64,000 bases of DNA. It comes from Oxalobacteraceae bacterium (lineage in GTDB: Bacteria > Pseudomonadota > Gammaproteobacteria > Burkholderiales > Burkholderiaceae_D). The notes beneath the pieces are model-generated. The model saw nothing but the letters and a program-made list of their open reading frames with translations. It made no database searches and was not told the origin of the DNA. Below, piece after piece: positions 55,477 to 64,000 of this stretch; position 1 is the first letter of the stretch, and each line of letters opens with the position of its first letter. The stretch is taken from assembly GCA_023259175.1 (NCBI GenBank), contig JAHFQV010000001.1, forward strand, positions 1 to 64,000, read 5' to 3'. Made by a program: the position numbers and the translations under genes.

Positions 55477-58400
55477 ATGGCGAGTGGTCGTGGCAAACAT
55501 GAAGTAGCCGATGTCCCTTTATTGGCGCTTTTTGCCTGTGCCGCATTGATTGTGACGGCCATTGCCTTACAAACTTGGTGGTCAATCGAACAGGATCGTA
55601 GCCTGACACTGGCATCGAGCAATGCTCATAGTTTGCTCAGCGCGCGTATGCTGGAAGAACATGCCAGTCGGGTCTTGCGCGACACCTCTCGCACTTTGTT
55701 AGCGACCGCTGAGGAATTACAAAGCACCCCAGATAAAATAATTCGCGACGAAGCGTCGATGCGCGGAATTTTGAGTAATCAAAGACGCGATTCTGAATTC
55801 ATATTTTCTATTTCCGCCGTGGATGCACAGGGTAGTTTGTGGGCCTCTTCTTTGCGCTTTCCCTTTGAAGCGAGCGACGTTTCGCATCAAATTTATATCG
55901 ACTTTCTGCGTAAGGCGACACTCAAATATCAGCGCGATGTCGTGATAGGCACGATCTTCGTGGACAAGAAAAGTGGCCAAGTATTGCTGCCGATGGCGAC
56001 TAATTTTTTCGATGCGAGTGGTAATATCAACGGCCAAGTGATGGCTGACATTAAGCTGGCTTATTTCCAAGATTTTTATCAAAGAGTGGCGAAAGATGCA
56101 GGCGCCAATATTGCGCTCGTCGATCAACATGGACAAATTTTAATTGAGGCGCTGCACAAGCCGAGCTTGGCCGATAAGCCTAGCCAATTAGATGAAGATT
56201 TGCGAAAAAGTATTTTAGAGAGCTTTAAGCGCAATGGTCGAATCGAAGAGTCGCTGAGTGATTCTAAATCCTCGTTTGGCTATTCCTATCTGAAAATGGC
56301 GGAATTTCCTTTGGTGGTCGTGTTTGGCCGTGAACTCGATTCGGTGCTGTTGGCGTGGAAAAAAAGGGTGGAACAGAAGCTTATTTTTGCGACGATTTCA
56401 ATTCTCTTTACGCTGATATTAAGCTTCTTATTATTTAAAAAAATGAGTGGCCTGCGTCGCTCGCAAGAGCAACTGCTCGATAGTGAAAAACGCTATCGCC
56501 TTTTGTTCGAAGATGCGCAAGATGGGATTGTCCTGATCAATCGCGCCTATCGATTTTTGGATGGAAATCAAATCGCACTCAATATGCTAGCAGTCGATTC
56601 CAAAGAAGATTTAGTTTTGCTCGACATTGGCGAATTCTCCGCAGACTGGCGCTATACCCAACCCACAGTGGCCGCAAAAAAAGCGGAATCGATTAAACGG
56701 TTTGTCGATCAGGCGCTTAAAGGCGTAGTGCAAAAATTTGAATGGGTGGCGCATCGACGCGGAAATGAGTGGTATAGCGAAGTGACGCTGAGCCGCGTCA
56801 CGATAGCCGATGAAATGATAATCTTTTGCGTGATGCGTGACATCTCTCAAAGAAAACATGCGGAGCGTCTGTTACAAGGTCAAAATCAACTTCTACAATT
56901 GATCGGTAGTAGCGAAAGCTTGGAGTCGATTTTGATCGACACCTGCCATTTTGTGGAGCGCAATAGCCCCCATTGGCATTGCGGAATTCAATTACTCTCT
57001 GCGGAACAAAATGTGTTTACCCAAACCATAGGTGAGCACTTCCCCGATATCTTGCGTCGTCAATTAACCGAATCGCCGGTTTGCTATGGTAATGGGGTAT
57101 GGAGTGAGGCGGTGTTAGATGTGGTGCCGGTGTGGATCAGTGATATTGCAAAAGCCCCAGCGATGGAATTTATCGCGCAGCGCAAATTACTCGTCAATTA
57201 CGCTGGGGTTGGATCCTGGCCCATCATGGGTAAGACCGGCATGATACTCGGTACCTTCACCTTATTTACCGAATCGGGTGCAGCCTTAAGCAATGACGAT
57301 CTGGCCTTGATTAGTATCGCCACCGACGTATCGAGCATCGCTATCGAAGGCAAACATGCGGAAGAAAAAGCCATTCGTTTGGCGCACTATGACGAAGTAA
57401 CCAAGCTACCGAATCGTTTTTTGTTCAACCAATATTTGAGCAAGGCATTGATGTATGCCGAGTATAGCGACAGTCGCGTGGCGGTTTTGCTACTGGACTT
57501 AGATCGCTTTAAGAATATCAATGATACCTTCGACCATGAAGAGGGCGATAAAGTGTTGCGCACGGTCGCGCAAAGGCTCAAAAAATGTCTCTCTGAATCG
57601 GACACCATCGCCCGCGTCGGTGGCGATGAATTCATGCTGCTGTTAGATCGCTATAAATCCCCACGCGATTTGTCGGCCATTGCGGATCGCTTGTTGGCCA
57701 CAGCCGCAACGCCCTTTGAAATCAATGGTCAAGAATTGCAAATTAGCGCCAGTATCGGCATCGCCGTTTATCCAGACGATGGTAAAGAAGCGCAGTCTTT
57801 GATGAAAAATTCAGAGATCGCCATGTACCGCGCCAAGCATAACGGTAAAAATAATTTCCAGTTTTACGATGCCAATATGAACGTGCATACGATAGAGCGA
57901 CTCGCTTTTGAGGGGCAACTTCGACGCGCCTTGGATCAACGAAATTTCATCGTGCTGTATCAGCCTAAGTTGGATGTGCAAAGCGGAAAGATGGTGGGTG
58001 CGGAGGCGCTGGTGCGTTGGAATCACCCAGAAAATGGCTTAATCTTGCCTGCCGAATTTATCGGCTTGGCCGAGGAGGCTGGTTTAATCAGTCGCCTAGG
58101 AATGCAAGTGTTGGACATGGTTTGTCGCGATATCGCCTCGTTCCAAGCCGCTAAAAAAGGCTTTGGACGGATTGCGATCAATCTTTCCGGTGTTCAGTTT
58201 AAAGACCATAATTTGCTGGAAGAATTGGCGAAAATCGTTAATTTCTGGGAAGTTGATGCAAACACGCTGGAATTTGAAATCACTGAAAGCATGGTGATGC
58301 ACGACCATGAACAAGCCATCGTTCACATGGATGGCTTGAAGGCGGCTGGCTTTGCCCTTTCCATTGATGATTTCGGTACCGGCTATTCTTCGCTGGCGTA

Positions 58401-58668
58401 TCTCAAGCGCTTCCCAGTCAATAGCTTAAAAATCGACAGCTCCTTCATCAAAGATATTCCCGATGACCCGAATGACACCGCCATCGTTTTAGCGATTGTC
58501 GCAATGGCGAAAACCTTGGGTTTAAAGGTCGTTGCGGAAGGGGTTGAAACCCAAGTACAACTCGAAACTTTGCGTTCCTGCGGCTGTGATGAATACCAAG
58601 GTTTCTATTTCTCTTCGGCAATTAGCGCCACCGACCTATGTAAGCTTTTGGCGCAAAGCGCGAAATAA
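55477..58668 (+). CDS. Membrane GGDEF-EAL protein with Cache, PAS and GAF sensor domains
   Basis: A 1063-residue cyclic-di-GMP enzyme. Two transmembrane helices (about 14-35 and 300-322) flank a periplasmic dCache-like sensor. Inside are a PAS domain (about 335-450, YRLLFEDAQDGIVLINR), a GAF domain (about 465-610), a GGDEF domain with intact GGDEF at 715-719 and an EAL domain with E843-A844-L845 (AEALVRWNHPENG) and DDFGTGYSSLAYLKRF. Both catalytic motifs look competent, but the inhibitory-site arginine is replaced (SESD before the GGDEF). Net output could be synthesis, breakdown or switching by signal. It is monocistronic, 143 bases after rnpB. Confidence 0.95.
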   Translation: MASGRGKHEVADVPLLALFACAALIVTAIALQTWWSIEQDRSLTLASSNAHSLLSARMLEEHASRVLRDTSRTLLATAEELQSTPDKIIRDEASMRGILSNQRRDSEFIFSISAVDAQGSLWASSLRFPFEASDVSHQIYIDFLRKATLKYQRDVVIGTIFVDKKSGQVLLPMATNFFDASGNINGQVMADIKLAYFQDFYQRVAKDAGANIALVDQHGQILIEALHKPSLADKPSQLDEDLRKSILESFKRNGRIEESLSDSKSSFGYSYLKMAEFPLVVVFGRELDSVLLAWKKRVEQKLIFATISILFTLILSFLLFKKMSGLRRSQEQLLDSEKRYRLLFEDAQDGIVLINRAYRFLDGNQIALNMLAVDSKEDLVLLDIGEFSADWRYTQPTVAAKKAESIKRFVDQALKGVVQKFEWVAHRRGNEWYSEVTLSRVTIADEMIIFCVMRDISQRKHAERLLQGQNQLLQLIGSSESLESILIDTCHFVERNSPHWHCGIQLLSAEQNVFTQTIGEHFPDILRRQLTESPVCYGNGVWSEAVLDVVPVWISDIAKAPAMEFIAQRKLLVNYAGVGSWPIMGKTGMILGTFTLFTESGAALSNDDLALISIATDVSSIAIEGKHAEEKAIRLAHYDEVTKLPNRFLFNQYLSKALMYAEYSDSRVAVLLLDLDRFKNINDTFDHEEGDKVLRTVAQRLKKCLSESDTIARVGGDEFMLLLDRYKSPRDLSAIADRLLATAATPFEINGQELQISASIGIAVYPDDGKEAQSLMKNSEIAMYRAKHNGKNNFQFYDANMNVHTIERLAFEGQLRRALDQRNFIVLYQPKLDVQSGKMVGAEALVRWNHPENGLILPAEFIGLAEEAGLISRLGMQVLDMVCRDIASFQAAKKGFGRIAINLSGVQFKDHNLLEELAKIVNFWEVDANTLEFEITESMVMHDHEQAIVHMDGLKAAGFALSIDDFGTGYSSLAYLKRFPVNSLKIDSSFIKDIPDDPNDTAIVLAIVAMAKTLGLKVVAEGVETQVQLETLRSCGCDEYQGFYFSSAISATDLCKLLAQSAK

Positions 58669-59082
58669 GCTCAGGCTGGACCTTCATCTGCCGTTCGGTT
58701 CTAGGGCCCTAGCGTGCGCTCTAGAGCCAATAACTCAAACCAATCCACGACGCAAGCGCGACCTTCCTCGTCTTAAGCTCAAGTGGCAAGCCAGGCTCAC
58801 CCCTAGAAAAGAAACACATGCGTACAGCTGATGTGCTACTTTCACTGTCGATTGTAAGTCCCTAATTTATTGAGATATTCCCAGTAAGTTTACTTTAGGC
58901 AACTGCGCTAAGTCATTGACTTTATTCAATAATTTCCCATTTCCTCTCACAATTCGCTTGACCATGCTCAAGTCATCCTCTAAAGTGGTAAAAAATGTGA
59001 GAATGTGCTATTTAGTGGTGAAATTTCCCTAAAATGCGCCAGCTCATAATTCTAATCTAAGGTCCCTAAAAAGGTTGGCAAA
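58669..59082. other. Promoter region of the division and cell-wall cluster
   Basis: 414 bases without a clear gene. It contains a 12-base palindrome CTAGGGCCCTAG at 58701-58712 and, nearer mraZ, spaced GTG repeats at 58985-59020 that may be the MraZ box. AAAAGG before the GTG start at 59083 is the ribosome-binding site. A 99-residue frame at 58532-58831 overlaps the preceding gene and is considered chance. Confidence 0.5.
58984..59020 (+). promoter_or_regulatory. Candidate MraZ-binding repeats
   Basis: AGTGGT occurs at 58984 and again at 59014, with GTGAG at 58997 and GTGCT at 59005 between, i.e. GTG units 8-12 bases apart. MraZ represses its own operon by binding spaced TGGG-like repeats upstream. 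The repeat core here is GTGG(T) rather than GTGGG, so the match is partial. Confidence 0.4.
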
Positions 59083-59511
59083 GTGTTTCAAGGCGCGTCT
59101 TCACTCAATCTCGATGCAAAAGGTCGGATGACTATACCGACTAAGCACCGTGATGCCCTCATTTTGCAAAACGAAGGCCGCATCACCTTAACCCGTCATC
59201 CTCATGGCTGTCTGCTGCTTTTCCCGCGTTCTACTTGGGAGTTGCATCGCGAACAAATCGCCGCTTGGCCTATGGCTGCTCGTGCCTGGCAACGCATTTT
59301 TCTCGGCAATGCTTCTGATGTTGAAATGGATGGTACGGGTCGAATCTTGGTTGCGCCTGAGTTGCGCAGTGCGGTGGGTTTGCAAAAAGATGTGATGCTC
59401 TTAGGGATGGGCTCGCACTTTGAAATCTGGGATGCCAATCAACTTGCCGAGAACGAAGCGCAAGCACTGGCTGGCGGCATGCCAGATGTCTTAAGTCAAT
59501 TCTCTTTTTGA
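59083..59511 (+). CDS. mraZ: Transcriptional regulator MraZ
   Basis: MraZ is a small DNA-binding protein with two SpoVT-AbrB-like swapped-hairpin repeats that controls the cell division and wall operon. The 142 residues show the first repeat ([21 protein letters not shown]) and the second ([22 protein letters not shown]), the standard DxKGR and DGxGR loops. The start is GTG 59083 giving MFQGASSLN, the family N-terminus. It opens the conserved series mraZ-rsmH-ftsL-ftsI-murE. Confidence 0.97.
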   Translation: MFQGASSLNLDAKGRMTIPTKHRDALILQNEGRITLTRHPHGCLLLFPRSTWELHREQIAAWPMAARAWQRIFLGNASDVEMDGTGRILVAPELRSAVGLQKDVMLLGMGSHFEIWDANQLAENEAQALAGGMPDVLSQFSF

Positions 59512-59521
59512 ATCCGTGACC

Positions 59522-60490
59522 ATGATAGAGCAAGCGAGCACATGGATACACCAAACGGTGTTGTTAGATGAGGCTATCGAAGCCCTGGATTTACAGGGCG
59601 CACGCGCCAACGGTATCTATGTGGATGCGACTTTCGGGCGTGGTGGGCATAGCCGTAAGCTGTTACTGGGATTGGGAGCGCAAGCGCGATTAGTCGCTTT
59701 TGACAAAGACCTAATGGCGATTGCCAATGCCGAACAAATCCAAGACGCACGATTTGAGATTGTGCATGAAAGCTTCGCCGATATGGCGCAGCAATTAGAT
59801 CAACGCGGACTGCATTCGCTCGACGGTGTGCTCATGGACTTAGGGATTTCCTCGCCTCAAGTTGATGATGCCGAACGTGGTTTTAGTTTTCGACAAGACG
59901 GTCCTTTGGACATGCGTATGGATACCACACGCGGCTTGTCGGCAGCACAGTGGTTGGCGCAAGTCGAAGAGAAACAATTAAGGGAGGTTATAGAAAATTA
60001 TGGGGAAGAACGGTTTGCTTTTCAGATTGCAAAGGCGATTGTTGCTCGCCGGGCGACGCGCCCCATTGCCACTACCGGAGAGCTTGCTGAGCTCGTCGCT
60101 CACGCCGTCAAAACGCGCGAGAAGGGCAAAGACCCAGCAACTCGCACCTTTCAGGCTATACGGATTTTCATCAATCAGGAGTTGGAAGACCTCGAGACCG
60201 GTCTAGCTGCGGCCTATGCCCGGCTTGCGCCGGGTGCGCGGATGGTGGTCATCAGTTTTCATTCATTGGAAGATCGCATTGTGAAACAGTTTTTCGCATC
60301 CAAGGTGAAAGTGGCACAACCTGATCGGCGTTTGCCGATACGGACCGTGGATTTGCCACCAGCACAAATGCGTTTGATCGCACGTGTTAAACCTAGCGAG
60401 GCTGAGATCGCCGCGAATCCACGCGCACGTTCCGCCATCATGCGAGTTGCAGAGCGCTTGCCAGATGTGCAGTTTGGAGTCCAAGTATGA
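59522..60490 (+). CDS. rsmH: 16S rRNA (cytosine-1402-N4)-methyltransferase
   Basis: RsmH (MraW) uses AdoMet to methylate C1402 in the ribosomal P site. The 322 residues have [13 protein letters not shown], the AdoMet loop [61 protein letters not shown] and [14 protein letters not shown], all signature blocks. ATG 59522 is used; GTG 59516 is in frame two codons earlier. It follows mraZ after 10 bases and overlaps ftsL by four (ATGA). Confidence 0.96.
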   Translation: MIEQASTWIHQTVLLDEAIEALDLQGARANGIYVDATFGRGGHSRKLLLGLGAQARLVAFDKDLMAIANAEQIQDARFEIVHESFADMAQQLDQRGLHSLDGVLMDLGISSPQVDDAERGFSFRQDGPLDMRMDTTRGLSAAQWLAQVEEKQLREVIENYGEERFAFQIAKAIVARRATRPIATTGELAELVAHAVKTREKGKDPATRTFQAIRIFINQELEDLETGLAAAYARLAPGARMVVISFHSLEDRIVKQFFASKVKVAQPDRRLPIRTVDLPPAQMRLIARVKPSEAEIAANPRARSAIMRVAERLPDVQFGVQV

Positions 60491-60762
60491 GCGCGCGCTT
60501 AAACCTATTTTTGGGCTTTTTGCTGACGCTGTGCGCACTGTCGCAAATTAATGCGCAGTACCAGGCGCGTAGTGCCTTTATTGAACTCGAACGCGCGCAA
60601 GCTTTGAGTCGTCAATACGAACTCGAATGGACGCAACTTAAACTCGATCAATCTACCCTAGGCAAACATGCGCGTATTGAGCAGGTCGCCAGTCGTGATT
60701 TGAATATGGTGTTGCTAAGCTCGGAGCGCATGCAATACTTGAGCGCTGAGGAAAAGAAATGA
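60487..60762 (+). CDS. ftsL: Cell division protein FtsL
   Basis: A 91-residue bitopic protein: a short N-terminus, one transmembrane helix (about 4-20, [19 protein letters not shown]) and a periplasmic leucine-zipper-like coiled coil (about 28-80) ending in the family pattern [22 protein letters not shown]. With FtsB and FtsQ it forms the divisome subcomplex that activates FtsWI. It overlaps both neighbours by four bases. Confidence 0.92.
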   Translation: MSARLNLFLGFLLTLCALSQINAQYQARSAFIELERAQALSRQYELEWTQLKLDQSTLGKHARIEQVASRDLNMVLLSSERMQYLSAEEKK

Positions 60763-62522
60763 GTCGCCAAAGCGGAAATACACGCACCGCAGCGAGTAAG
60801 GGTATTTCCTTTTCTTCAAATCCGGTGTTGGCCGTAAAGTTGCCGACCCTGCGTTCGAATTTCATCTTATTTTGCTTCTTCGTGATTTTTTTCGGCCTAG
60901 CAGTGCGCGCTTTTTGGGTGCAAGGTTTGAGTAAGGATTACTTGCAAAAACAAGGTGCGGCGCGGTATATGCGCACTTTGGAATTGTCCGCGACACGCGG
61001 TAAAGTCACCGATCGTAATGGACACGTTTTGGCTTCATCCATACCGGTGCGTGGCATCTGGGTCAGCACGGAAAATGTATTGGAAGCACCACCTGAAAAA
61101 TTTCTCGCGTTGGCCCAATTATTGGACATGTCCGAAGCGGATTTACGTAAAAAATTAGAGTCTGATCGTGAATTCATTTACCTGAAACGACAAGTTGAAC
61201 AAGCCGTGGCCGATAAAATTTTGGCGCTTAATATCAATGGTGTCGAGGCGCTCAAAGAATACAAACGCTTTTATCCTGAGGGCGAAGTCGCAGCCCACGT
61301 CGTTGGTTTTACCAATCTGGAAGACAAGGGGCAAGAAGGAATCGAACTGGCGTCGGAAAAAGACTTGGCTGGCAAAACTGGCAGTCGGCGCGTGATTAAA
61401 GATAGGTTGGGAAATATTCTCGAAGATTTAGAGTCAGTACGTGAGCCGCATGACGGTAAAGAATTGCAATTGTCCATCGACAGTAAAATTCAATACATCG
61501 CCTACACGCATTTGAAAGAGGCGGTCGAAAAGCACAATGCCAAAGCGGGTGGTGCAGTGGTGTTGGATGTGGATACGGGCGAGGTTTTGGCCTTGGTTAA
61601 TTTGCCGACATATAACCCAAATGATCGTTCGGTCTTGAGTGGTGCGCAATTACGTAATCGGGTGATGACGGATACTTTTGAACCGGGTTCTGCGATGAAG
61701 CCTTTCACCATCGCCTTGGCACTGGAAACGGGACGGGTCACGCCCAACACGATGGTTGAAACTTCGCCCGGTGCAATGACCATAGGCACCCAAACAATTC
61801 ATGATTCACATAAACACGGCGCACTTTCTGTAACGGAGGTGATACAAAAATCCTCGAATGTGGGAACGGCAAAAATTGCACTGCAAATGCCCGCCCAGGA
61901 AATTTGGTCTTTGTTTTCCAGTGTCGGCGTGGGGCAAGCACCTCAGTTTGGTTTTCCCGGTGCAGTGGCGGGAAAAATGCGCAATTACAAAACCTGGCGA
62001 CCCATAGAACAAGCCACGATTAGTTATGGTCATGGTTTATCGGTTTCTCTGATGCAGATGGCGCGTGCCTACTTGGTCTTCGCACGCAATGGCGACACCA
62101 TTCCTTTAAGTTTTCAAAAAACCAGTGCGATGCCACAAGGCACCCGTATTTTGTCGCAAAAAACAGTGATGCAGATGCGTGATATTTTGGAATATGCGAC
62201 TCAGCCAGGCGGTACCGGTACTTTGGCGCGGATACCTGGCTATCGAGTGGCGGGTAAAACCGGAACAGCCTACAAGGTCGAGGCTGGAAAATACGTCAAA
62301 AAATATATTGGTGATTTCGTCGGCTTCGCTCCCGTTTCACGGCCACGAGTGGTGGTGGCGGTCATGATCGATGAACCCGTCAGCGGTGGACATATGGGCG
62401 GTACCGTGGCCGGCCCCGTATTTGCTGCGATTACCGCAAATGTATTGCGCGCTTTGAATGTGGTACCCGATTCGTCGGTGTTGAATATTATTCCTGATGA
62501 AGGCTTGTCGGAAGGTATGTAG
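60759..62522 (+). CDS. ftsI: Peptidoglycan transpeptidase FtsI (penicillin-binding protein 3)
   Basis: The septal transpeptidase. The 587 residues carry an N-terminal membrane anchor (about 30-50), the class B pedestal (RGKVTDRNGHVLASS) and the transpeptidase domain with SxxK at S311-K314 (EPGSAMKPFT), SxN at S365-N367 (KSSNVGTAK) and KTGT at 500-503. The short cytoplasmic tail and order after ftsL fit FtsI. It overlaps ftsL by four bases; murE begins 59 bases downstream. Confidence 0.97.
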   Translation: MSRQSGNTRTAASKGISFSSNPVLAVKLPTLRSNFILFCFFVIFFGLAVRAFWVQGLSKDYLQKQGAARYMRTLELSATRGKVTDRNGHVLASSIPVRGIWVSTENVLEAPPEKFLALAQLLDMSEADLRKKLESDREFIYLKRQVEQAVADKILALNINGVEALKEYKRFYPEGEVAAHVVGFTNLEDKGQEGIELASEKDLAGKTGSRRVIKDRLGNILEDLESVREPHDGKELQLSIDSKIQYIAYTHLKEAVEKHNAKAGGAVVLDVDTGEVLALVNLPTYNPNDRSVLSGAQLRNRVMTDTFEPGSAMKPFTIALALETGRVTPNTMVETSPGAMTIGTQTIHDSHKHGALSVTEVIQKSSNVGTAKIALQMPAQEIWSLFSSVGVGQAPQFGFPGAVAGKMRNYKTWRPIEQATISYGHGLSVSLMQMARAYLVFARNGDTIPLSFQKTSAMPQGTRILSQKTVMQMRDILEYATQPGGTGTLARIPGYRVAGKTGTAYKVEAGKYVKKYIGDFVGFAPVSRPRVVVAVMIDEPVSGGHMGGTVAGPVFAAITANVLRALNVVPDSSVLNIIPDEGLSEGM

Positions 62523-62581
62523 GGCCGTAGTGGACATGAAGGTCAAACCGAATCTAGAAGTGAATGTAGAACTGAAAAAAA

Positions 62582-64000
62582 TTGAATACTGAAATTGAGA
62601 AATTACTGCTTGAATTAAAACGCATCGCACCGCAAGGGGTGCTGCGTGCGGACTCGCGCGCGGTGCAAACAGGTGACGTGTTTTTTGCATTTCCGATTGC
62701 AGTGACGGCGAGCGCTACTCAAAAATCCAAAGGTGGCGATGGCCGCGCTTATATTCAGGCTGCAATTGCGCAAGGCGCTGCCGCCATAGTGTATGAAGCA
62801 GAAGATGCCGATCCAAGTTTGGACGAACCGCAAAATACGGCAGTGCCCTATTTTTCCGTGGCCGGTTTGGCGCAGCAACTAGGTCACATCGCACACGCTT
62901 GGTACGGCGCGCCAAGTGATGCAATGCAAACGATTGCGGTGACAGGGACTAATGGAAAGACTTCCTGCTCGCAATGGATAGCAAAAGCGCTTTCTGCGAC
63001 GGGTGAACCCTGCGCAGTAATCGGCACTTTGGGCGTGGGCCTTTATCGTGATGGACAGATTTCAGCATTAGAAGAAACCGGATTTACCACGCCGGATGCC
63101 TTGCAATTGCAGACCCGCTTAGCCGCTTTACGCGATCAAGGTGCACGCGGTTTGGCGATAGAAGCATCCTCAATCGGTCTAGTTCAAGGTCGTATGAATG
63201 GACTGCAGGTCGATGTCGCGATGCTGACCAATTTAACGCGTGATCATCTCGACTTTCATCACGACATGGAAGCCTATGCGCAAGCCAAGGCCGCGCTCTT
63301 TGCTTGGACAGGTTTGAAAGCTGCGGTCATCAATCTAGATGACGCCTTTGGCGAGGAGCTCTGCCAACAACTTGCAGTCACACGCCCTACGTTGCAGCGA
63401 TGGACCTACGGAATCGATAGTTCCGCAGCGCTGAATTTGCGGGCGACGCACATTAAAACGAATGCACAAGGAACGCAATTTTTGCTCGAATATGATGGTG
63501 CAAGCCAGCTCGTCAGAACGCAAATGATAGGGCGTTTTAATGTGAGTAATGTGTTGGGCGTGCTTGGCGTATTGCTGGCAAGCGGAATGGCGATTAATCA
63601 GGCTATTGCCGCAGTCGAAAAACTCAGTTCGGTGCAGGGGCGTATGCAGCAGCTAGGCGGTCAGGGACAAGTGATGGCGGTGGTTGATTATGCCCATACG
63701 CCAGATGCCTTGGAAAAAGCTTTGCACAGTCTGCAGGAAGTGGCCAAGGAGCGTCAAGGCAAGCTCTGGTGTGTCTTTGGTTGCGGTGGTGATCGTGATC
63801 CGGGCAAGCGCCCACAAATGGGACGCATTGCGCAGTTAGCGCAACATGTGATTGTCACGAGTGACAATCCGCGCAGTGAAGAACCTGGCAAAATCATTGC
63901 CGACATTTTGGCCGGTATGCAGAGCGAGCTCGTTGAACCCACCGTGCTGGAAGACAGAGCCAATGCGATTTTATATGCGATCAAACACGCCCAAGCAAAT
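62582..64000 (+). CDS. murE: UDP-MurNAc-tripeptide synthetase MurE (3' end outside window)
   Basis: MurE adds the third peptide residue to UDP-MurNAc-L-Ala-D-Glu in the cytoplasm. The frame is open to the window edge: 473 residues, near complete. Visible are the ATP loop VTGTNGKTSCSQWI, LTRDHLDFHHDMEAYAQAKAALF with the family's modified-lysine region, DYAHTPDALEKAL, FGCGGDRDPGKRPQMG and SDNPRSEEP, whose DNPR motif marks enzymes using meso-diaminopimelate. The start is TTG 62582: stops at 62567 and 62573 in this frame exclude anything earlier, and no ATG is available nearby. Confidence 0.95.
   Translation, partial: MNTEIEKLLLELKRIAPQGVLRADSRAVQTGDVFFAFPIAVTASATQKSKGGDGRAYIQAAIAQGAAAIVYEAEDADPSLDEPQNTAVPYFSVAGLAQQLGHIAHAWYGAPSDAMQTIAVTGTNGKTSCSQWIAKALSATGEPCAVIGTLGVGLYRDGQISALEETGFTTPDALQLQTRLAALRDQGARGLAIEASSIGLVQGRMNGLQVDVAMLTNLTRDHLDFHHDMEAYAQAKAALFAWTGLKAAVINLDDAFGEELCQQLAVTRPTLQRWTYGIDSSAALNLRATHIKTNAQGTQFLLEYDGASQLVRTQMIGRFNVSNVLGVLGVLLASGMAINQAIAAVEKLSSVQGRMQQLGGQGQVMAVVDYAHTPDALEKALHSLQEVAKERQGKLWCVFGCGGDRDPGKRPQMGRIAQLAQHVIVTSDNPRSEEPGKIIADILAGMQSELVEPTVLEDRANAILYAIKHAQAN

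Noticed and set aside
58532..58831. 99-residue frame after the GGDEF-EAL gene
   Set aside because: More than a third overlaps that gene in another frame; basic, low-quality sequence without ribosome-binding site.

Overview
The window is a stretch of bacterial chromosome. Gene content and order point to a betaproteobacterium of the order Burkholderiales, probably Oxalobacteraceae and perhaps Undibacterium. The genus is an inference from protein style, moderate GC content and gene order: pilU-pilT | yggS-proC, recG..oxyR-ubiA, queA-tgt-yajC-secD-secF, argJ-ATPase-mutT, and mraZ-rsmH-ftsL-ftsI-murE. I see no insertion sequence, prophage, CRISPR array, tRNA or 5S/16S/23S rRNA gene. The one structured RNA gene I can name is RNase P RNA (about 54990-55333).

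Layout. 1-11.1 kb: end of an unknown gene, twitching-motility ATPases PilU and PilT, then divergently YggS, ProC and a RIO-type kinase; facing them UbiA, OxyR, an orphan protein, a short-chain dehydrogenase and RecG. 11.2-21.7 kb: tRNA queuosine genes queA and tgt and the Sec accessory genes yajC, secD and secF. Between tgt and yajC lie a phospholipase-A2-like lipoprotein and a 1261-residue M48 metalloprotease. 21.8-28.8 kb: an RND efflux pair, then argJ, a DUF815 ATPase and mutT. 28.8-37.7 kb: a 600-base non-coding region with a nested fold-back element, an Oar-like TonB-dependent receptor, and on the other strand an operon of M1 metallopeptidase, DUF6702-like exported protein and a second TonB-dependent receptor. 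38-40.7 kb: a membrane-anchored rod protein of 14-residue repeats. 40.8-45.5 kb: MATE transporter, BlaI-type repressor, M56 sensor protease and a secreted protein, all on the minus strand. 46-54 kb: secreted alpha-amylase with CBM20, EamA transporter, secreted M28 aminopeptidase, ATP-grasp enzyme and a ThDP-dependent acetolactate-synthase-like enzyme. 54.3-64 kb: chalcone-isomerase-like protein, rnpB, a large GGDEF/EAL protein and the start of the division and cell-wall cluster, with murE running off the edge.

Most interesting. The BlaI-M56 locus looks like a self-contained signalling system. The blaI promoter carries a CTACA-N2-TGTAG operator. A second perfect operator and a one-mismatch copy lie between the MATE and amylase genes. 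The C-terminal part of the M56 protein has a two-cysteine pattern (C, 27 residues, C with N-x-V-N) that recurs in the same ungapped register in the neighbouring secreted protein. This suggests an envelope sensing domain shared by sensor and secreted partner. Other items worth attention are the 36-unit 14-residue repeat rod, two families of fold-back DNA elements, helically phased 10-bp repeats upstream of the amylase and of yajC, and a short upstream ORF overlapping the start of the TonB receptor at 29.4 kb.

All calls come from reading motifs, lengths and context by eye; no database search was run.
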